Source: a bacterium
Lineage (GTDB): Bacteria > Bacillota_I > Bacilli_A > RF39 > UBA660
Assembly (NCBI GenBank): GCA_029007685.1
Contig: JAQXIG010000045.1
Location: 1 to 13,050 of the forward strand
Direction of reading: 5' to 3'
Length of the DNA stretch: 13,050 nucleotides
The position numbers and the translations under genes were made by a program. Below the pieces are notes generated by a model. The model saw only the letters and a program-made list of their open reading frames with translations, had not been told where the DNA came from and made no database searches. Below, in pieces: positions 6,694-13,048 of the stretch (its first letter is position 1; each line of letters opens with the position of its first letter).

Positions 6694-8139
6694 TTGAAAA
6701 GTGCTACATTAGAAGATTTACTTGATATGATTTCTACTTATTCAAAAGAAGAAGTAGAAAAAATTATGAAGGCATATAATTATGCTAATGATTTACATAA
6801 AGGACAGTATCGACAAAGTGGTGAAGAATATATTGTTCATCCATTAACAGTTGCCTATATTTTAGCTGAAATGCATGCTGATTCAGATACCATTTGTGCT
6901 GGATTATTACATGATACTTTAGAAGATACTAATACTATTAAAGAAGAAATTGCTGGAAACTTTGGAAGTGATGTAGCTGATTTAGTAGATGGTGTTACCA
7001 AGATTAGTAAAATGAATTTTTCTTCTAAACAGGAACAAAATCTGGCTAATACTAGAAAAATAATCACTAGTATAACTACAGATATTAGAATTATCATTAT
7101 AAAACTTGCTGATAGACTTCATAATATGAGAACACTGCAGTTTAAGTCAGAGTTTAAACAAAAAGAAAATTCTTTAGAAACTATGGAAATATTTGTTCCT
7201 ATTGCTTATCAAATAGGAGCTTATAGAATAAAAAGTGAATTAGAAGATTTATCGATGCAATATTTAGAACCTGATATTTATAAAGACTTACAAGATAAAA
7301 TGAAAAGAATAGAAGAAGAAAGTACCCCTTGTATTCAAGAAATGTTAGCAAAAATAAATGCAATATTAAGTGATAGAAATATTCATAATGAAATAAAAGT
7401 AAGAACTAAAAATATTTATAGTATATATAAAAGATTATATTATAAGGATTGTCGTAGATTAAGTGATATACATGATCTTATTTCATTTAAAATAATGGTT
7501 GATGAAATAGACCAGTGTTATTTATTATTAAGACCTATTCATGAATTATATAAACCTGTAAATAGTAAATTCAAAGATTTTATTTGTAATCCTAAAACAA
7601 ATATGTATCAATCACTACACACTACAGTCTTTGGTCCTGATAGTAGATTGATACAGCTACAAATTAGAACATTCAATATGGATAAAGTGGCATCATTTGG
7701 GCTCCCTACTTATTGGAATATTAGTAAAGATGAAGCTAGAAAAAGGATGCAAGAAGATTTGAAAAGTAAATATCAGTTTTATAGTTCTTTACTTGAAATT
7801 AATAGAGCATTTGGTGATAATCAAGAGTTTGTTAATCAAGTTAAAAGAGAATTGTTTTCTGAAAAAGTATATATCTATACTACAAGAGGTGAAACGATTG
7901 AACTTCCTAAAGGTTCTACACCAATAGATTTTGCCTATCAAATTAGTAGTGATTTAGGAAATACGATGATACAGGTAATAGTCAATGATAAAGTAGTTCC
8001 TGTTGATTATGAATTAAAGAATAAAGATAGAGTGAAAATTATAACGGATGAGTATTCTTTTAGTCCTAGAAGTGAATGGATTGATAAGGTTAAAACAACT
8101 AAGGCTAAGAGAATGATTATGGAGTTTAGAAGAAGTTAA
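6694..8139 (+). CDS. RelA/SpoT-like (p)ppGpp enzyme with HD, synthetase and TGS domains, no regulatory tail
   Basis: RSH proteins make or break the alarmone (p)ppGpp. The hydrolase (HD) domain, about residues 30-180, keeps all expected metal and active-site residues: YIVHP (His49), LLHDTLEDT (His73, Asp74, Glu77, Asp78) and KLADRLHNMRTL (Asp140). The synthetase domain, about 225-345, keeps RTKNIYSIYKR and YQSLHTT, but it is altered elsewhere. The usual v-E-x-Q-I-R-T reads IQLQIRT, with Gln321 replacing the catalytic Glu. PKxNGY reads PKTNMY, and the usual MH..AE.G.AAHW reads MDKVASFGLPTYW. A TGS domain follows (about 391-452), then the protein stops at 481 residues, lacking the helical, zinc-finger and ACT parts of long RSH enzymes (about 730). 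I chose TTG 6694 because GGAGGTGAT (6681-6689) fits it. Likely a (p)ppGpp hydrolase with an impaired synthetase; this is inferred from residues. Confidence 0.88.
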   Translation: MKSATLEDLLDMISTYSKEEVEKIMKAYNYANDLHKGQYRQSGEEYIVHPLTVAYILAEMHADSDTICAGLLHDTLEDTNTIKEEIAGNFGSDVADLVDGVTKISKMNFSSKQEQNLANTRKIITSITTDIRIIIIKLADRLHNMRTLQFKSEFKQKENSLETMEIFVPIAYQIGAYRIKSELEDLSMQYLEPDIYKDLQDKMKRIEEESTPCIQEMLAKINAILSDRNIHNEIKVRTKNIYSIYKRLYYKDCRRLSDIHDLISFKIMVDEIDQCYLLLRPIHELYKPVNSKFKDFICNPKTNMYQSLHTTVFGPDSRLIQLQIRTFNMDKVASFGLPTYWNISKDEARKRMQEDLKSKYQFYSSLLEINRAFGDNQEFVNQVKRELFSEKVYIYTTRGETIELPKGSTPIDFAYQISSDLGNTMIQVIVNDKVVPVDYELKNKDRVKIITDEYSFSPRSEWIDKVKTTKAKRMIMEFRRS

Positions 8140-8300
8140 AAAAGATATATAAAATAAAAATAGCAATAGAGGGATTAAATGGCTCAATTAAAACAACAGT
8201 AGCAAAATTCATTTTGGAATGTTATGAGATGAATTTTGTAGAAAAAAGGTTTAAATACATTTTAAGTAAAGACTCGGAAATGGCTATGATGAATAAATAA
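8139..8300 (+). pseudogene. N-terminal remnant of a P-loop nucleotide kinase (dTMP kinase-like)
   Basis: In the frame from 8130, directly overlapping the RelA/SpoT-like stop codon, the text reads KIYKIKIAIEGLNGSIKTT, then VAKFILECYEM, and ends at TAA 8298-8300. IAIEGLNGS.KTT is the start of a thymidylate-kinase-type P-loop protein (consensus EGLDGSGKTT), with the Walker A glycine before Lys changed to Ile. There is no ATG, GTG or TTG in a sensible position (ATA at 8145 sits where ATG would be expected), and the kinase body is absent after about 45 residues. It is therefore a truncated relic. Its tight link to the upstream stop suggests that it was once the next gene of the same message. Confidence 0.65.
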
Positions 8301-8335
8301 ATTAGACAATATGAAAAGTAGCTTGCTAATTAATA

Positions 8336-8341
8336 TATAAT
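8336..8341 (+). promoter_or_regulatory. Possible -10 box before the nucleotidyltransferase gene
   Basis: A perfect TATAAT lies 28 bases upstream of the ATG at 8370, with AGGGG (8359-8363) as ribosome site. No -35 box is visible at the right distance (GAAAAG), and such hexamers arise easily in this AT-rich stretch. Confidence 0.3.
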
Positions 8342-8369
8342 AAGATACAAATAAGTATAGGGGATACAT

Positions 8370-9557
8370 ATGAGTGTGAAATTTGATTTTTACAAAGTTA
8401 GTCAATATGATAGTTATGTAATTAATATAAATAAAAAGGATTACAAAAAAATGCAAAAATGTATAGCTGAATTAAAGAAAAAATATAATAGTCAAATTGA
8501 AAAACTTTATCAAATTGAAAAGAAGAATACTATTAAATTTGATTTTAACAATCAAATAAGTTTTATGACTAAACATAAAAGAGTACTTATTGATATTATT
8601 AATGATGTACTAAATATATATAGTGAAGAATTAAGTAATTTAAGTGTAGTTTTTTTATCTGGTAGTTTTGCGAGATGTACTAATAAAATGAGTAGTGATG
8701 TTGATCTTCATTTTTTTTATAATAATGATACTTATAATTATATATATGAAGAAATTGTTTCGTATATAATTTCTAGAGTTATTAATAAGTCTCGTGACTG
8801 TATTGATCCAACCTTTATTTTTAATTTACAATATGAAAATAAGGTTATGATAACTAATAAAATGGACAAAAGTAAGTTAAGTGTGATTCTTAAATATAAA
8901 AATAATGAAATTAAATATTCATATAAATCAGGTTAAAAAAGAAGGTTTTATTTACAATATACTAATACAAGAAATATAAGTAAATTATTTGATTATTTAA
9001 ATAAAGAAATATTGAATCATAATTATGAATGGTGTCATTGCTTTGAAATTATAAAAGGTAAAAATATTTTTAATGAAATGTATGATAGTTTATATATAAA
9101 TGAGTTAAAAATAATAGATAAACATTATATAAATACTAAGATTGAAAAATTAAAGGAAACAATTAGAAATAATGAATTAAACATAACAATTAGTTCTATA
9201 TCACAATATAAGAATAATTATCAAAGTAAAACATTTGAATTGATTTATGAATATGTATCAATAATAAGATTAATTTTAATAAAAGAAAATTATAATATTA
9301 AATATTTAAATCTTTTTGATATATTTAGTATTCAAGATAATAAAGACATTGTTAATAAAGATGTTTTTATCCACATATATGAATATATGTGGAACTTAGA
9401 AAAATTAACAGTTTATTGTTATGAGAATAATATTAATTATGGATTACATAATAGTGACATAATAAATTATTCTACATGTGAATTAGATGAAAGTTTAAAT
9501 AGATTAAAACATTTAATTTTAATGAATATAGAAAGGCTAGGTGAATTATATGAGTAG
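8370..9557 (+). pseudogene. Minor-type nucleotidyltransferase, interrupted by an in-frame stop
   Basis: The first half (ATG 8370 to TAA 8934-8936, 188 aa) carries the DNA polymerase beta-type nucleotidyltransferase signature LSGSFARCTNKMSSDVDL (about 97-113), with the metal-binding pair Asp110 and Asp112. The same frame resumes at once after the TAA and stays open to TAG 9555-9557, with no frame change. Without that stop the gene would encode 395 residues: a helical N terminus, the catalytic domain, and a long helical C terminus. Such enzymes transfer NMP to a small molecule, RNA or protein, and the substrate cannot be told here. GSFARG reads GSFARC, a minor change. The 3' end overlaps the next start by eight bases (ATGAGTAG), so the gene pair was translationally coupled. 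The second half could be made alone only from a non-standard start, so I treat the gene as broken. Confidence 0.75.
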
Positions 9558-10618
9558 AGCTATTCTAACATTGCCAATGATGCCTATAGACGGTAGTAAT
9601 TATGGCAAATTTGTAACACCTATTATATGTGAAACATTAAGTAATATATTAAATTGTAATTATTATCATTGTATAAACATATTAGATTCTTTTAATGATA
9701 GAAGTACTAAAATAGATAGTTATATTTCATCATTGGATGCTAATAATATTCATTATGATAAACTATGGTTTGATAATGAAAATATATTAAAGTTTCTAAA
9801 TAATATACAATTTTTGATTAAAAATGGTTATATTTTTGAGATGGATTCTATTATATATAGATGTGAATGTGGTATTGTTGAGATAGAGAAAAATAAGATT
9901 AGTTCTTGTAATCCAAATAATTTGAAGTTTAATTATGATAATGGTAACTTAGTATGTAAATATTGTGGCACGATATGTAAGGAGTATAATGAAAGGATAT
10001 TAGCTTTTACTCCTAAAAATATTAAATTAGATGATATACAAGTATTACCAGGATATTTAAATAAAGATATTAAAACATATGAACATACAGTATTAAATTC
10101 ATACACTACAATTTCGAGAAACAGAAACACAGGTATTAGTATTAATTATAATGGTAATAACTATAATATTGGTATTGATTTTTTATGGGCAACATATTTA
10201 AATACTTTTTCAGAAGAAGAAAAAATCGTAGTGTCAGGAAATAGAATGCTTTACCAATTGTTTAGTAAGCGTGTTAGAAAAATGTTTAGTACCTAAAAAT
10301 AAAACAATTATAATCGGTACTCCATATATAACTAATATAAAAGATATATTATGTAATCCTTATTTCATTGAAAATGAAGAGTTAAGAAAATTATTTATAA
10401 TATTTAATACAAAATGGCAGAAAAAAGAAATAATTTATGATGAAACCATATTGAAATATTTAAATAAGCTTTCAGATGAAAACTTAAAGAGATTGTATGA
10501 TATAATTAATATATCAATGGTAGACAATTCGGAATTTTATAATGAAATAGAAATAATAATAAAACATCAATTAAATATGCAAGAAAGTATAAAAAAATTA
10601 AAATTAGAAAGAAGGTAA
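9550..10618 (+). pseudogene. MetRS-like class I aminoacyl-tRNA synthetase paralogue, frameshifted
   Basis: Frame 1 runs from ATG 9550 (AGGTG at 9538-9542) to TAA 10294-10296. Frame 2 takes over near 10261, where one extra T in TTT (10261-10263) would explain the switch: removing it joins NRMLYQL to LVSVLEKCLVPKNKTIIIG, continuing to TAA 10616-10618. The joined protein is about 355 residues. The Rossmann N terminus (LPMMPIDGSNYGKF) aligns with the HIGH region of MetRS, but N-Y-G-K replaces H-I-G-H. A MetRS-type zinc knuckle follows, with CEC (105-107) and CKYC (136-139). IGIDFLWATYLNTF resembles the MetRS YVWFDAL region. I see no KMSKS motif and no anticodon-binding domain. It is therefore probably not a translation enzyme; such paralogues can activate amino acids for other purposes. 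Three bases separate it from the S51 gene. Confidence 0.65.
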
Positions 10619-10621
10619 GTT

Positions 10622-11305
10622 ATGTATAGTGTGTTATTAAGTGAATATGAAAATGGAATGAAATTAGTAGAAAAAAAGTTAAAATCCCAAATTAAAGAAG
10701 ATTATAAAGTTGTAATCATTGCTTGGACTTTTCCATTAGAGATTGATAAAAAAAAATTTGATGAAGAATGGTTCCCTAAAGGTGGGAGAAGATATGATAA
10801 ATATGTTGGTTCATTATTAAAACTAGGATTAAAAGAGCAAAATATAACAGTGTTGAACTGTTATGATAAGGAAAAATTCGAAAGTTTTAAAGGTATAATA
10901 GATGACAGTAATATTTTAGTAATAACCGGTGGTAATCCTGAAATGTTATATAGTAAGGTAACACAAGAAACTGAAATTTTATATAATATAAAACATTATA
11001 AGGGAATTATTATTGGTTTTAGTGCAGGGGCTGATTTACAATTAAAAAGATATTTTATTACTGCTAAGAATAATTATTATAAATATTTTGCTTTTTATGA
11101 TGGCTTTGGTGTTCTTGATGATCCTTTTTATTTAGATGTTCATTCTATAAAAAATAAAAAATATTTAGAAAAATTACAAAAGGTAGCAAATGAAAAAAAT
11201 AAGCCAATTTATGCTATTTTTGATGATGGTGCTATGATTTATAATAGAGATTCTAAGGAATTAGAATTGTTTGGTAATGTTTTAAAATTTGTGCCTGGTG
11301 AATAA
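10622..11305 (+). CDS. S51-type peptidase (peptidase E / cyanophycinase-like)
   Basis: The S51 family has a class I glutamine-amidotransferase-like fold with a Ser-His pair; known members cleave Asp-X dipeptides (PepE) or cyanophycin. The 227 residues show ITGGNPEML (101-109), the nucleophile elbow IIGFSAGAD with Ser134, and a candidate catalytic His174 in DVHS. Family members usually have a similar D-x-H. The N-terminal VVIIAWTFP begins a Rossmann-like sheet. The length is normal for the family. ATG 10622 follows AAGG in GAAGGTAAGTT, three bases after the synthetase-like gene, and the stop at 11305 is one base before the HAD start. It is one of only two undamaged genes in this cluster. The substrate is unknown; cleavage of an aminoacyl or isopeptide bond would fit the neighbours, by inference. 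Confidence 0.8.
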   Translation: MYSVLLSEYENGMKLVEKKLKSQIKEDYKVVIIAWTFPLEIDKKKFDEEWFPKGGRRYDKYVGSLLKLGLKEQNITVLNCYDKEKFESFKGIIDDSNILVITGGNPEMLYSKVTQETEILYNIKHYKGIIIGFSAGADLQLKRYFITAKNNYYKYFAFYDGFGVLDDPFYLDVHSIKNKKYLEKLQKVANEKNKPIYAIFDDGAMIYNRDSKELELFGNVLKFVPGE

Positions 11306-11306
11306 T

Positions 11307-11991
11307 ATGAAGAAGTTATTAGTTACTGATTATGATAATACATTAGAATTGCATTATGATTTTACTGATAATAACTCTATTTTAAAAAGAAATTTAACTG
11401 CAATAAATCTATTTATGAAAAATAATATTTTAAGTATAGCAACAGGTAGGTATTTTGATGCCATTCATAAAACAATAGTAGAAGATAAATTAATTTTAAT
11501 TATTTGTGTGCTAATAATGGTGTAGAATTGTATGATAAAAAATATAAATTATTATTTTGTATACCACTATCTAATCATGATTTAAAAGTTTTATTGATGT
11601 TAGGTAAATAAGTTTTTTCAGAAATCCATATAATAGTCAATTGATAACTTCTGCCAATTTATATATGCATAATTCAGATGATTATGAGAAAACAAAAGCA
11701 GTTCTAAATGATAATTTGAAAGATTCTTTTATTGAATATAAATTTCCAAAAATAAAAATAATTAATAAAAAATGTAATAAATTAAATGCTATCGATATTA
11801 TAAAAAATATAGAAAAAATAGAAGATGAGAAAATATATACTATTGGTGATGATATTAATGATATTCAAATGATTTTAAAATATCATGGTTACTCATTAAC
11901 TACTGCTAACGAAGTGGTAAAAAATGTATCTACTAAACTTTATAAGGAATTAAATGAATTGATAGCTGATATTAATATTAAATCAAATTAG
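11307..11991 (+). pseudogene. Cof-type HAD phosphatase with two frameshifts
   Basis: All four HAD motifs are present but spread over three frames. ATG 11307 opens with MKKLLVTDYDNTL (motif I) and SIATGR (motif II), then runs to TAG 11523-11525. Restoring one A in the AAA at 11487-11489 moves into the next frame, DKINFNYLCANNGVELYDKK, which is the classic NNG segment. A second lost A near 11606-11608 (GGTAAATAAG) leads to SFFRNPYNSQLITSANLY. The last frame ends at TAG 11989-11991 after the motif III lysine region (NKLNAIDII) and motif IV IGDDINDIQMI. The repaired protein is about 228 residues. Cof-type enzymes dephosphorylate sugar phosphates, nucleotides or flavin phosphates. Both lesions are at short A runs, so read support should be checked. 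The gene starts one base after the S51 stop, in the same operon. Confidence 0.8.
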
Positions 11992-12075
11992 TATATTAGT
12001 AACTGTATAGTAATAATTTATGAATGCAAATTATTGATGTAGTCTTTTGATAAAATTATAGTGGTGGTGTTAAAT

Positions 12076-12368
12076 GTGGGAAAAATAGAAAATGAAATTA
12101 AAATATTAAATGTTAATTTAGAAACGGCAAAATCTAGTCTTATAGATTTAGGTCAGTTGTTGAAATAAAATTTGATGATGAATCTGAAAGTGAATTCTAT
12201 AAACTAACTGGTAATACAGTGTCTACTGTTGAGAATTATATTATTGGAATAACATTAAATAGTCCATTAGGTAAGAGTATTTTTAGAAAGAAAAAGAATG
12301 AAAGTTTTAAATTTGAGGTAGATTCTAAAATTATTATTGGTCATGTTGTTAATATAGATTATAGATAG
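12076..12368 (+). pseudogene. GreA/GreB-type elongation-factor C-terminal domain protein, frameshifted
   Basis: GTG 12076 (GGTGGTG at 12062-12069 as ribosome site) opens MGKIENEIKILNVNLETAKS, a short coil, and stops at TAA 12166-12168. One frame over, from about 12154, the text continues VVEIKFDDESESEFYKLTG and then ITLNSPLGKSIFRKK, ending FKFEVDSKIIIGHVVNIDYR at TAG 12366-12368. The phrase S-P-L-G-K-x followed by a short strand pair is the hallmark of the FKBP-like C-terminal domain of GreA/GreB, the part that docks on RNA polymerase near the secondary channel. One base missing in GGTCAGTTG (12151-12159) explains the break. The repaired product is about 98 residues, against about 158 for GreA, and lacks the long coiled-coil arm that triggers transcript cleavage. 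It would be a Gre-domain regulator rather than a true GreA. Confidence 0.6.
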
Positions 12369-12389
12369 GAATAAAGAAAGGATCTAGTT

Positions 12390-12785
12390 ATGAAAACAAA
12401 AATAGTGTTAACAGGTATTTTAAAAGATTATGATATGTTTTTAGTAGTTAAAAGAAATGAAGATGATGATTTATATCCTGGTGCATGGGAATTTCCTGGT
12501 GGTCATTTAGAGAAAGGGGAATTGTTAAAAGAAGGATTAATGAGAGAACTAAAGGAAGAAATCGGTTTTAATCAAGAATTTAATCCTAAAATAACACACT
12601 ATTATGATGAAATTAAAGAAAAAAATGGAGAGTTAATTCATAATATAGAAATTGATTTTATAATTGATGTTAATAGGGATTCAATTGAAGTAAAATTAAG
12701 TAATGAACATTGTGATTATAAATGGGTAAAAAAGGATTCAGAATGTTTGGATGATTTTATTAAAGAAAAACTTGTAAATATTTAA
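12390..12785 (+). CDS. NUDIX hydrolase
   Basis: NUDIX enzymes hydrolyse a nucleoside diphosphate linked to another group (X), needing Mg2+. The 131 residues hold a perfect Nudix box at 38-60 (G-x5-E-x7-R-E-L-x-E-E-x-G-F), starting in FPGGHLEKGE and ending in RELKEEIGF. WEFPGG before it resembles the MutT/8-oxo-dGTPase group, but the substrate cannot be fixed from this. The ribosome site AAAGAAAGG lies before ATG 12390, 21 bases after the Gre-like gene, so it belongs to the same cluster and is its last gene before a weak terminator. It is intact. Given its neighbours, it may act on a nucleotide adduct made or left by the pathway; this is inferred. Confidence 0.9.
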   Translation: MKTKIVLTGILKDYDMFLVVKRNEDDDLYPGAWEFPGGHLEKGELLKEGLMRELKEEIGFNQEFNPKITHYYDEIKEKNGELIHNIEIDFIIDVNRDSIEVKLSNEHCDYKWVKKDSECLDDFIKEKLVNI

Positions 12786-12810
12786 GATGAAAATAGTTTA
12801 TCTTAATTTT
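12783..12810 (+). terminator. Weak terminator after the NUDIX gene
   Basis: TAAGATGAA (12783-12791) pairs with TTTATCTTA (12797-12805), including one G-U, around a 5-base loop. Only four Ts follow (ATTTTG), so termination may be partial. It begins in the stop codon. Confidence 0.45.
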
Positions 12811-12864
12811 GAAAAATGGATTTATTTCTAAACTCAAAAACTTTATAAAATATAATTTGTTCGA

Positions 12865-12893
12865 TTGAATTGTAAGTTCACTTATTGTATAAT
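12865..12893 (+). promoter_or_regulatory. Sigma-A promoter for the small hydrophobic peptide
   Basis: TTGAAT (12865-12870) and a perfect TATAAT (12888-12893, preceded by TG) are 17 bases apart. The transcript would start near 12900. Confidence 0.7.
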
Positions 12894-12923
12894 TTCAGTA
12901 GGAACATTCGATGTGAGTGTCGT

Positions 12924-12949
12924 CCTCCAATCTTGAGAAAGAAAGGAGG
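12924..12949 (+). promoter_or_regulatory. Possible ribosome-site sequestering hairpin
   Basis: CCTCC (12924-12928) is exactly complementary to the Shine-Dalgarno GGAGG (12945-12949), with a 16-base loop between. The stem is short (5 bp, perhaps 6 with a T-G pair), so it may be only a weak brake on translation of the small ORF at 12956. Confidence 0.35.
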
Positions 12950-12955
12950 GATACA

Positions 12956-13048
12956 ATGAAGAAAAGAACTTTTATAATAAAAGTCCTTCGTCTTATTGCT
13001 ATCATTTTATTACTCCTTACCTTATTGGTAATAGCAATAAAAATATGA
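12956..13048 (+). CDS. 30-aa single-helix hydrophobic peptide
   Basis: ATG 12956 follows a consensus AAAGGAGGG six bases away and a full sigma-A promoter. The frame ends in TGA at 13046-13048, two bases before the window edge. The product has a basic head (MKKRTFIIKVLR) and a continuous hydrophobic run to the end (LIAIILLLLTLLVIAIKI), so it would sit in the membrane as one helix. The size, topology, strong ribosome site and nearby anti-Shine-Dalgarno sequence resemble type I toxin peptides. A leader peptide or a small membrane-protein subunit is equally possible, and I recognise no named family. No antisense RNA promoter could be identified with confidence. Confidence 0.6.
   Translation: MKKRTFIIKVLRLIAIILLLLTLLVIAIKI
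12993..13040 (+). repeat. Nested inverted repeats inside the small hydrophobic ORF
   Basis: TTATTGCTAT (12993-13002) is the exact reverse complement of ATAGCAATAA (13031-13040). Inside it, TTACC (13017-13021) pairs with GGTAA (13027-13031); the two stems share base 13031. No T tract follows within the window, so it is not a plain terminator here. It may fold the mRNA's 3' part. Confidence 0.45.

Noticed and set aside
8262..8456. 64-codon minus-strand ORF
   Set aside because: It crosses the start of the nucleotidyltransferase gene and the kinase remnant, and has no ribosome site or recognisable content.
8934..8936. TAA recoded as an amino acid in the nucleotidyltransferase
   Set aside because: TAA ends spoIVA, hup, cca, the RelA/SpoT-like gene and the NUDIX gene, so it is a normal stop in this organism.
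12012..12035. Perfect 8-bp inverted repeat (AATAATTT/AAATTATT) after the HAD gene as a terminator
   Set aside because: It has only A-T pairs and no T tract after it, so it is likely too weak to terminate.
12034..12062. TTGATG-N17-TATAGT as a promoter for the Gre-like gene
   Set aside because: The -10 would abut the proposed ribosome site and leave almost no leader, and box matches are common in such AT-rich DNA.
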